Notes under the pieces: model-generated
Told to the model about the DNA's origin: nothing
The model's input: only the letters and a program-made list of their open reading frames with translations
Databases searched by the model: none
Assembly: GCA_959347315.1 (NCBI GenBank)
Contig: OY365810.1
Location: 18,612,358 to 18,676,357 of the forward strand
DNA length: 64,000 bases
Direction of reading: 5' to 3'
DNA from: Bimastos eiseni
Lineage: Eukaryota; Annelida; Clitellata; Crassiclitellata; Lumbricidae
Program-made: the position numbers and the translations under genes
Part shown: positions 36,201 to 48,200 of the stretch, in pieces
Position numbering within the stretch: position 1 is the first letter of the stretch
Layout of the letters: each line of letters begins with the position of its first letter

Positions 36201-39200
36201 TTTAAAATTGCTGCAAGTAACTTATAACAGCCCTGCGACATAGCAAGTGCAGGCCACCATCAAATAAGTTGGTAATCCTCGCTGCCTTGCGGGATGTTAT
36301 CTCCAAAGGCTAGGGCCACTGCTGATGACAGTGATTGACATCAGGAAGGGCATCTGGTTTGTAAAACTTTGATTCAATTTTCATTCAATGGATCTGACTA
36401 TAAAATGGTTCCGAATGGCTGAGCCCTCCTAGCGAGAGACCAATCCTGGCCAGAAGGAAAAGGAGGAAGAAGAAATGAACCTAGTCTGAATATTACCAAT
36501 TTACCATTTGTCTGTTTAGTTGTTAGTTTATTTATTTGTTTAATAGATGGTTTCTCATTCTAATAATGCTGTGATGTGTGGTTATCTTGCTCAGAAGCTG
36601 GAGACTGAGAAGAGAGCACAAGAGGAAGCGGAGAAGAAGGAGAAAGAGCGAATAGAGAAGGCTAAAAGAGAGGAGGAGGAACGTATTGAGAGGAAAAAGG
36701 CAACTACATCATTTGTTCTTTAACTTCTTTGCTCTTGTTATGTTTCAATGTTTCTGTGAATTTGAAGCTGTTATCTTACAAAGCTAATTAATGAGTTGAA
36801 CTTAACTAAGATCAAAATCATTTCTTTTTCTTTTAAATTCAGAGTTTGTTAGCTTGCAGATTTTATCCTGATTTTTTGATCATGTTAAATTGATTAGACT
36901 TATTCATGTGCCATTGAAAGATCTTTTGATATGAATGTGCAACTCTCTTGCATGTCTGTTCACTGTTTAGCAATAGCATGACTACTAATATGAAAGTTTA
37001 AGTGGAGTGGAAATGCAGGTTTAAATGAGGAGACAAACTAGAGTTTATTTTAACAGTTGAAACTGGTTACAAAACTGTTGGACAATACAATAAATTTCAG
37101 AACTTCATCACTTTAGAGCATCATTTTGTGAGGTAAAAATATGAGCTTACTGTCCAGAGTTATATCTAAAGTGTTTTGACTGTGTTTGGCGGCAGAACAG
37201 CTGTTCCAACAATGCTGGAATGAGACTTCCGTATGTAACTCAGACTATGGCATGAACTGAGCATGATTGGAACCAAACATGTCTGAAATATATTTTCCTT
37301 CATGCATCTTTCAAGGGCAAATGCTGACTGTGTTTTAAAGGGTGTTACTTTCAATATATGTCCAAATCATTTCACAATCTACTTACCGTACACACTCGCG
37401 TAAAAGTCGATTCACCTATAAGTCGAAGTGTAATTTTTTGACAAAAACAGCATCCAAAATCGACGACTCACATATAGGTCAAACCCATAAACTCAAATCA
37501 AGTGATGACGAAATTTTGCAGTGATTAGAAAGTTTCCAGAATATACAAAATCTAATGACATTGTGTTTGAAAATCATTCAATATAATATAAACAGTCGGT
37601 GTGTGAATACAAATGGATGACCTTCGTTCACTGCCTCTGGTTTGTATAAGAAATTTAGTAAGTAAGGGAAGCATCTCTCGCATGGCATTCGAATTTCCAT
37701 GCAGATCAGCATACTCAGCGACTTTCAACTTGAAAACCAGTTTTGTAGGAGGCTCGCTTTCTCTTCAAATTGCTCATTGTGGTAAGTATTTTACTGCACT
37801 AATCTCAAAACTTAGGATATAGAGCCTTATATACAGAATTTTTAGACAGATTTGGTAGTACACTAATTGAATCTTCAGGATGAATGAACACAACCAATCA
37901 GCATATAGCAAATAAATTTTACTTTGAGGTCAAAAATAAATATTACCAGGTTCAAATTTTACTATGAATAGAATACCATCGTACCGATTTCACAATAAAT
38001 CACAAATTGCTGACTACATATAGTTCAAATCATTTCGATTTGAACTATATGTAGTCAGTAATTTGTGATTTATTGTGAAATCGGTATTAAAATAACCAGA
38101 CAACTAAGGGTTTAAGTTATGAGTTTGTTTTCGCAATGCATGCGGATTTGGTCGTCCGAAAATCTTCGGTCTATTTCGCGTATCGCGTGTAAGTCGAAGT
38201 CCGTTTTCGTCATCCTGAAATAGCATTAAATTTCTCGACTTATATGCAAGTATATATGGTATTACATTCAAGATCCTGATATTCTCTGCACCTTTTCGTC
38301 GGTCCTTAAAGTCTTCTGATGCCACTCTTTCTTATGTTGTTTGTCAGATTCTTGTGAAATGATATTTTGTGTTAGTGTCTTTAATCCTTTAATGACGAGA
38401 AATATTGACTTCCCAGTTGCTTTTACTGCACAGTCGATATTGGTAATCTGTAATTTTTTATAGGTTTCTTCTAAGCAGCTTCTGCCTTGCAGTGTGCTCT
38501 CTCAATGATGTTATTGTTAAAAGATCCTTCTTAATAATGGAAAAGAGAAAAGGAAACGTGGAAAGGAATTTATAGCGATAATAAGTTTCTTAAGGTGATA
38601 AGTTAGCAATTACTTCTAATTATGCAGAATTCAAAATGTAATATGGATGTGGCTGTTGTCGATATAAGTCGACATCTATAGATAGATGATTGCTGTCATT
38701 GTTAAGTGTTGAAAGAAGTCAACCAAACAATGTTGTTTGGTTTAATAGATGACAGAACTGGACACGAAGCTACTTGGGTTTAGCTTACTGTATTTGAAGC
38801 CAGATGACCTTAGACTAAAGACAACCCAATGTGTAGTGCATGTGATGATGTGATGACATGAGTGTTGCATGATATAGTAGAGTAACTTGTCTTGCAGTCG
38901 TTCTCACCAAGAATAACTAAACATCATTTTCCACTCAGGTCTGTGTGATTTATGGCAACAGGCTGGAAAAACAGCACCCATCACATATTGCAAACAAAGT
39001 GACTTGCATATGATTGATTGCCTTAAACGAGGTCATTAATGGTTCAAAATTGTTACATATAGAATTAAATCCAGTCTGCATGCACTGTCAGACATTTGCT
39101 AGATGTGCATTTTACATTATTAAAGTAAACACAGTCTTGATATCGACATCTTTTATTTTATTTATTTTTTAAGGACATCACAAAATATTAAACCTACAAT

Positions 39201-42200
39201 CCAAACTTATAAATATTATTTTGCCTCGAAAGTGTTAATAGCGAAATAAGAGGATATACTAAGAAGGACCTTTTTAATTTGATGTTTTGTTTCTCATTCT
39301 TTTCAGAGATTAGAAACGATAATGAAAAGAGTGAAAATGGATGAAACTCCTTCAAAGGTGGTGTGTGAAATCTTATGCTTATGGTGGTCATTGCAATTTA
39401 ACATTGAGAGTCATTCTAGCTCAACTCAACAAAAAATAAACAACATTCTAACCTTATCCCTAAAGAATTTTCCAAAATTTTAGCCACATGTTTTTGTCCT
39501 CATCAACTGGATTGTGTAAATTAAACAAATATTGATTGATTGATTCTGCATACTGTCTCTAATTTTATGAGTATTTTTTTTTAATGGAGGTCATGCTCCT
39601 GATTATATGTGTGTTAAGTCTTGCATTGAATTTCTGTGCCTAAGCACATTAAATAAAGAATTACTTTTATTGGTTTGGAGTTTGAATAGTCTAAGATACG
39701 TGGATGACACAACACTACTGGCAGGGAAGAAAGCAGATCTGGAAAAACTGATAAGAAGACTGAAGAGAGAAAGTGAGAAGGCAGGCCTATACTTCAACTT
39801 AAAGAAGACAAAGATAATGACAACAGCTGATTGGGACAGTTTCGTGATAGACAGAGAGGAAATATAGGTGGTAACAAGCTTCATGTTCCTGGGATCATTA
39901 ATAGAAAAAGGGAAAATGTGACTCGAAAATAAAGAGAAGGATGGTGATAGGGAAAACTGCAATGAACAGACTGGAAAAGATATGGAAAGACAAACATGTG
40001 AGCATAGACACAAACAAAGATTAGTGAGAGCAATGATCTTCCCTACAGTACTATATGGCTGTGAGACATGGACAATGACAAAGAACATGGAGAAGAAGAT
40101 CAATGCATGCGAAATGTGGATATGGAGGAAGATGCAGAGAATATCATGGACGGAGAAGAAGACAAACAAAGAGGCGCGGAGGAAGATTGGAGTTAAGAAT
40201 GATGAGACGTTACAACAAACAGCGTTAAGAAGGAAGCTGGGGTTTTTCGGACATGTTATGCGATCAAAATGGAATGGAAAAGGAAATGATGCTGGCGTGT
40301 GGAGGAGGAAGGAAGAAAAGAGGGCACCCAAGAAAAAAATGGTTGGATGAGATACACTAAAAAACTGGAATGAACCTGGAGAAAATAAGGGATGCAACTT
40401 CGGAAAGAAAGACATGGAGAGGGTTGATCATGACGGTTGCTAGATTTAAGAGAAATTACAGCACAAGGTAACAAGGTAAGCTATTAAAATAAGATACATT
40501 CAGGATGCACTGTTGTTAGAAAGAAGATGCTAAACCACAATGCATTGCCTTCCTCTTAGTAATGTGAACTCAAAGCTGTAACAGATAGCCTACTATGCTT
40601 CAGCATAGCAAAATGATTTATTGAACCATTTATAGTCTAAGCTTAATACAAAATGCTTTGCTTTAATGACACCAATGGCTCACTTATGCTACACTAATAA
40701 TATAAATTCATGACACTGATTGTTGATAAATTATACTTAACCTCAACACACTCTGCTATTATTTCAGTTATACCAAACGTATTAGGTAAATAATACCAAT
40801 CCACTATACTATTAGATAAATAATAACAATTCATGACACTGATCTTTAATAACCAATACTAACTCGATTCACTACATTATTGATGATGAGAGAGGAGATC
40901 TAACTGAAGCATATAAGATTATCAATGGAAAGAAGGTAAGGCAATTACAGTTATTCTTTTAATTAACACCAGGCTGTAGGATATTGGTACAAGCTATTTG
41001 AGAGATTGATAGGGGAATATTAGACAGAAATTCTTCTGTGCAAAAGTTGTAGACTAGAGCAATGGTATGGATGTTAGTAGTGTCTTAGTGGTCATTACCA
41101 CAGCTTTCAAGAGGCAACGAGGGTTGTTTGACTATATGGCATACCATGTTATATTGCAGTGATTGTAACAGACACCTGTCTCCCTTGTCATGTTAATATG
41201 TCACCCATTTGGTGGAGGGTTCATTGGGCAATGGATAGAAACACTAGTGTACTGAGCTTGGGAAGTGAGTTCGCTTCTCATTTCCCCGTAAAGTTGACTG
41301 GTGCTAAGTGACGTTGTTAAATCAAATGTATAACATGAAGCTTTGCATGGCTGTCAGCAGTCAAATTTTAGATGACTTGTCATACTGTACTGTACTGCGG
41401 TTTGTCAGTTTTAGATTGAACGAAATTAATAATAATTATTATTATCTGCACAAAACCAGTTGTAAGTCTAGATGGTATGCAAAGGAAGGTGTGCAAAGAA
41501 TGAAGGATAGTCTAAATTTTAAAGTAGAATATGGTGTGCAAATAAACATTAATGAAATAAAAATCATAGTGTTATGTAAACACACTTTCATAATAAGAAA
41601 GGACTTATGCAAGAAGGTCAGAATATTATCTTAATAAAAATCATGGGTAAAACAATTACATGTAGTGCGGTGTTGTATGAATCAGAAAGGGATAATCAGA
41701 CATAAGCCACCAGCATAATTCCTCTGGTAATGGCCCTTGGACAGCGCTCCTCCGCATTTGGATGTAAATTTGCCCAACGGCTTGTCAAGAACAAGACCTT
41801 ATATGATAATAATGCGTGGTACTGATTGTATGTAGTTAACCAACTATAATCATTTACTAATTAGCTTTTAAAACTGTTTGCTGACCCAATTATTTTCCAG
41901 TGGCTAATATAGGCACAAAATGAAGAAATTTTTTGTTTTGTGTTTTTCTACATCCTTTTGTTTAAGGAATTAAATTAGCTGTTCCCTTTGTGTGTTTGCC
42001 TAGCTGTCACATTGAATTCATACTGAATTCATACTGAGTGTGATACTGTTTTATACATTGTTCTAGGCAAGAAGTAGGCTCTGAGGGGTAAGTTTCCCAG
42101 AAATCATGCTTTTTCTTGCACCTTGTACAAACAGCACACTTGCAAGGTCCTGCTTTAGTTGCAGTTGCGGGGATAACATCCTGTACAGTGATATTATTTA

Positions 42201-45200
42201 ATTGCAAGTTTTATTTGCATAATGAAAAATATGCCTTGTTAATTTACATTGGTTTATTAAAATATAATGTTGTTTGATTTTAGGCTGAAGCTGTTCTGTC
42301 AGTAAAATCAGCATTTGATTCGTCTCCTACTCTAGATAATAATTTGGAGGTCTTGGCAAAAGCTCCTACAGCACTGACATCATCTGCTTTTCCTGCAGAG
42401 GTGGAAGCAGTGGATAATGAGTCGTCACAATTTCGGTCTCCACTGTTGCGTCAGATGCTTGGAAATAAGTTCAAGACATTATCTGTCACTGAAGCATCAA
42501 CTGCAACTGAGACAAATTTATGCACCGCGGAAATAGACCAAGAGAACTGCAAACTTGCCTTGAATATTCTTCAACCTATGCAGAATTTCAGCTCAGAAGA
42601 TCCAAAGCCTGGTGCTGGACCTGAAAACAAATTTGTCGATATTAGAAATGAAGAAATGACTGGCAATGATATTTTACCTGCGTCGAGGGCTTTACTGGAG
42701 GCAAGTGCCGATGGAATAGCTGTTGATGAACCTCTCTTATATCCTTTATCAAATGGCACAACAGAGGTTGAATCAGACCAAGCTGACAAAAGAGAGGAAT
42801 TGGATGAGGCTTTGTTGCATTTGGAAGATTTGACCCCTACAGTCACCTTGCTTGAGAGTGGAAGGGGTAATAGTGATAACGATGATGATCATGATGATGA
42901 TGATGAGAATAAAAAATTTGATCCCCTGGAGACTGGCAAGTTGCATGAAACCTCAGGTTTACTTGTTCCTGCTGACAAGGAAAATGGAACTGGTATGCTG
43001 CACAGTGGAAGTGGGGTTTGTAATGGAGAAGGGATCAGTGCCATTGCAACCAGTGACTTACTCATTGATTTGTCCTTGCCTTCTGAAAAGCCAGCTGGTG
43101 ACACTTCAGTACCTGCTGATATGGAGTATAGTACAGAGAAGGGCACCGCTGCATCATCAGCACTTATGTAAGTGAAACTTGTCAATGTCTGGTTAAGACC
43201 TAGCTTAAAAGGCCATCTCTCTAAAATCCTCAACCATGGATGAGGCAGAAATGACTAATGAGGAGGAGAATGTAAATGCTTAAATTTGTGTTTAAGTTTT
43301 TTTGATCATTCCATAACTTTTAGCCCAGATTAACTTCATCTTCTATTCCTGTAACAAAATTGGTCAGTTCTTTTGTTTACTTCAACATAATTTTGTTGAA
43401 AAATATATGAAACATTTTAAAATCAGAATTACCTTATTCAAAATCTACATAAATAAAATGTAGCAAATAGCAATATGGTCATAGAATTCTATAAACATGA
43501 ATTCAAATCAAATTTAGTACATTGTAACAGAAAAATTATCTGTAAATTGGGCACTGGTCTGGCTGCAATGAAAATCCTCCCGCAGGTTCACCACACAGAA
43601 ATCGTTGGAGAGCACCAGTTTAGAAATTTAAGGGTTTTATAACAATAACCAATAGCAGGAAAAGTTATGTTCTAACTTTACCAAGCATTTGGAATAGCCG
43701 CTCGAAGTATTTTTTTAGAAATGTACAATGTTTCTTCCAGCTAATGGATAGAAATAGAACTATAATTAAATATAGCTTATTATATTTATTATATACAGAG
43801 TTTATGTCAAGTTTATCATACTTACTGCTATACCATATATATATACTCGACTATAAGTCGATTCAAGTATAATTCGAAGTGTATTCTAAAATATAATAGT
43901 GTCCGAAATCGATGGCTCGAATATAAGTCGAACTCGTAAAATTGATACAAGTGATGTTTACATAGTTTTGGTGATTCTGAAAAAAGTAAAATCTAATAAA
44001 TAAAGTTTTAAAATCATTTAAATAATAAAATTATAATAAAATTATAAACGATCAATATGTGAATGACTAACTTACGCTCACTTACGTTTATGATAAATTT
44101 AGTGAGTAAGGAAAGCATGAACAATGTAGTGCAATTATGATTTTGCAAGTGAATAAAAATTCAAGTTCATGATATTGATATTAGTAGCTTCATTCTAAAG
44201 CCAAAAAATAATTATAAAATCCTTCAAACTCATTATCATAATGTGATTCCCCAAATAGTTCATTGTATTGTTCTTGGGTCAACTCTGCATCAGCTTTACT
44301 GGTGTCATTGTCATCATCGCCGGTAAGTGTAAGTATTTAATTATAAATCTTAAAACTTGGAACCTCTTAATTCAAAACTGTTTTGCACAAAACTACAAAC
44401 TTACTATTATGTGCCTTTTGTGTTCATTATTTTTGGTTTGAGTTGTTGGGATGCGAATTGAATTACCAGGAGAAACCGAGAGTAGGGCAGTAAATTTTTC
44501 AGTTGTCGCGGGATTCGCAAAAATCACGAATTTTAGACACTGCCGCGAAATTGAATGTTTTACTGTGAATGGCCACAAATTGAGAATTTCTCGACACATG
44601 TCAACGATATTGATGGGCCTCATCGTTCGAGCTGTACTCTGACGTCCAGCAGGACAATTGAATATAATTATACGTATGTAATCTATACGTGATGGCTCAC
44701 GTATAGATATTACTGAGTGACTGATCGCCGATTTGCCAATTGCTGTGTACTAGTAGTGAGTCTAGTGACCAGTATACTTAGTAAAGTGATTGTTTCACAT
44801 TGGCATTTACCACCAATTAGCATGAACGGTTGTTGTTTATAGTCAGTTATTGACTTGTCTATTGTGTTACAAATTTTACGACAAAAAAGACGCTAATTCT
44901 TTGTTTTTTGCCGCGGTTGGCATGCGAAATATTTTTATATGGGCTGATAAATTAATATGATCACGAGCGCATTTATGATGGTATAAAAAGCAAAAATGGC
45001 GAATTGAGTGACCTCGATCAATCTAGAGTAGCGGTTCCAAACCTAAGATAACAAGAACTTTCTCTCAGAGACTGACCTTGGCTTTTGTCCTTCCTAACAA
45101 AGGTAGCAAGAACTTTCTCTCACAGACTGACCATGGCATTTGCCCTGCATAACAAAGATAACAAGAACTTCCTCTCAGAGACTGACCATGGCATTTGCCC

Positions 45201-48200
45201 TGCCTAACAAAGATAGCAAGAACTTCCTCTCACAGACTGACCATGGCATTCGCCCTGCGTAACAAAGATAGCAAGAACTTCCTTTCACAGACTGACCATG
45301 GCATTTGCCCTGCATAACAAAGACAACAAGAACTTCCTCTCACAGACTGACCATGCCCATTGGGGCCACTTTTATTTATTTGGACGGCATGATGGTTAAA
45401 GATAACTATTTTTTTATTTTAATAGATAACTATTTATAATAGAATCAAATTGCACGTGGATAATAGTACATTTTTATGTTATTTGTAAACATCAAAAATA
45501 TAATAATTTACAATAAAAGATAATTATTCTGTCAAATATATTATTAATGATTTTTTATATCTTTGATAGGTCAAAGGCCACTTTTTGAGACCTATCGGAC
45601 CACTTTTGGCCCACGGGCCACAGGTTGGGAATCGCCGATCTAGAGGTTGTAATTTGATATTTAGGGGGCTATCGATAATTCACAGCCTACTCTACTGACT
45701 TTGTTTGACGTCAGTGCTCTTTTGACATTGTCGATCATGACATCTTGCTTAAGCGGCTAGAGATTTCATTTGGACTGTATGGTAACTTGCTTAGCTGGTT
45801 GGCCTCATTTGTCAGCGAGCGCTCCATTTGTGTGGTCCGTGGGTCTTCCATGTCCACGTGGGTTCCTGCCCCTTATGGCCTTCCTCAGGGCTCTGTGCTG
45901 GGTCCCCTTCTGTATGTCATCTACACTGCTGAGATTGCTTCTGTGCTTAATGCCACTGGGTCACCTGTACGCTGATGACATCCAAGCTTACATTGCATGG
46001 CTTCTAATGCCTCTACTGCTGTTCAGGCAATGAGCCAAACACTGGATGCCCTCATGACTTAGATGGCGTCAAACCGCCTGCAACTCAACCCCCAAAAACC
46101 CAATTTATCTTTATTTATGGGCACTCGCCAGCCGCTTATGAAGCTTGATCTAACTGCCATTACTGCTGATTTCCCCCTCTGCATTTTCTTCGGTTGTCCG
46201 GGACTTTGGAGTCATGTGGGATTAAGAGCTCACCTTTGTCTCTCATATTCACTGTCTTTGCCGTGACTCATACTACTAGTTGCGTCAGCTTCAAACTGTT
46301 TCCCGCTCGCTAACTCCAGACGCCACAGCTACCTTTGTTCACGCCTTCATTACTGCCCGACTGGATTACTGTTGCTCACTCTATCCAGGCCTTCCAGCTG
46401 GGCGTTTGCGGTGCCTGTGGCGGGTCCTGCGTTCTGCTGCACGTCTTGTTGGACACATTCCTAAATTTGGCCATGTATCCGGCTATATGCTGGATGTGCT
46501 CCACTGGCTCCCCCTCCAACAGCGAATTTTGTACCTCTTTGGTATGGGGGTCCTTGCTAGGTCTCACCCCTGCCTATCTTCACGATCTCTGTCACTCTAC
46601 TTTGAGTGTACTGTGTCGCCGCTTTCTACGTTCTACGGAGCGAGACAAGCTCATTGTCCCATTTGCCCGTACAACTACCAAACAGAATCGTGCCTTCTCA
46701 GTGGTTGGCCCCTCGCTCTGGAACATGCTCCCATTGGTGTTGCGGTTGTCACCAAGGGTCCACTCAGTCTAATTTTATACGTGCCTTAAAACTGGTCTTT
46801 TTAAACGCGCTGGAGTCGGGAGCGCTCCTGAGTAGTAGCCTTGAAGGGGCGCTATATAAATCTCTGCAATAAATGAATCTCTGTAATGAATGAATGAAAG
46901 AATTTGATTTCAGCTAGTGATAATAGAGGAATTCATGTTCGATGCGTGAAATATATATTATGCTGTAGAAGTATGTGAAAACATAAGAGAATTATATTTC
47001 ATTTCGATCTATAAGTAGTCGGTACTTTGCTGAAATGCGATTTTTCTTGAAATGTTAAGACAAAACAACTAATGTTTCAAACCCTTTCCGCGATGTTGCA
47101 TATTGAGTCCAAAAATATCCCATTTATTTTGTCTCTCAAGTATAAGTTGAAGACCATTTTCATCGTCCTGAAATAGTAATAAATTTCTCAACTTATAGTC
47201 GAGTATATGTGACCCAAGGGATCAAAATGGTTCACATGTCGGAAATTTCAGAATATGAGTATTACACATATTTGTAAATACCCCATTGTTTGCTTTAAAA
47301 TGCTGATACCAAAATTTTGATTCTATCTTTCTGTTAGGCAAAAAGTTATGAATGAAAATGTGTCCACTTGTGGGAAATTCTGAATCTGAGAAAAACACAA
47401 ACCTTTACAAAATCATGAAAATATACATTTAAACACTGAACTTCATCAAATGTGAGATCTCAGATAATTAAAAGCGTATTTTTGCACATATTTATATCAA
47501 AATCTGAAAATGTGCGAAAATTGACGTTTGAATATTATTTGCTGTTTTTCTAACAATGTAATCGCCCGACATCCGACTCATTTTGATTCCTTGGGTCACA
47601 TATATGGTAATAGCACAGGCATAACACAGTTATCAATATATCAGTTTAGGACTAATAATGTTTCTTCAGTTTATAATCAATTAAACTTACAATTAAGTTG
47701 ATTAACAGAATTGAAATAGCTAACAATTACAAAATTTAAACCAGCTACTGCTCTGTTCTGGTTCAATGTTCATTAAATTTTGTTTTGCACTGCAGTGCCT
47801 AAATCACATGTTTACTAATTCACAGAGCCTAATGGATCAGTACAATATCAGCATAAGAAATCTTTTTGTCATAACCAAATCAAAGTTTCTGCATTTATTT
47901 AGAGGAACTGTGGCTTGTGGCTTGAATAGCAAGTTAATCACGTGCAACTCTTGACAACAGTGGAATCATTTGTTTGTTTTCATCAACATTTGTTTACAGT
48001 TCCATTTTTTTCCTGCACCTGTTAGACTTCAGCTCGTTGGCCATTTGGATATTGCATTGTGTCCGTCACTGCTGTTGAAGAGTTAACCGTTTGACTACCA
48101 GCATTTTTACATAAATTGCATCAAATCCATTGATTTTCATATGCTTTTGCTCATTCATAGAATGTATCAGAATAAAAGGCAACTTATTGTTGTGGCTGAT

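Larger units (their letters stand above)
43833..47607. mobile_element. pogo/mariner-like element B with nested insertions
   Basis: TA flanks at 43831-43832 and 47608-47609. The left end ccatatatatatactcgact continues taagtcgattcaagtata; the right end tcaacttatagtcgagtata is completed after a 393-bp insertion by tatatgg. It matches MITE A at both ends and in the region next to the right end (tttcgatctataagtagtc at about 46999). A hAT MITE (45029-45637), a LINE (45695-46880) and the small element 47208-47600 lie inside. No transposase was recognised in the remainder. Confidence 0.75.

Noticed and set aside
39603..40415. 270-codon open frame on the minus strand, Phe/Ser-rich
   Set aside because: It is antisense to the LINE reverse-transcriptase fragment at 39650-40480; the + strand has the recognisable motifs.
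40880..40943. Exon-like stretch ending gaagaag|gtaagg
   Set aside because: The peptide RGDLTEAYKIING is a LINE box, and including it would break the join between the exons at 39307 and 42284.
42007..42207. Minus-strand Cys-rich frame (CKCAVCTRCKKK)
   Set aside because: Only about 66 codons, no neighbouring transposon parts, no recognised domain.
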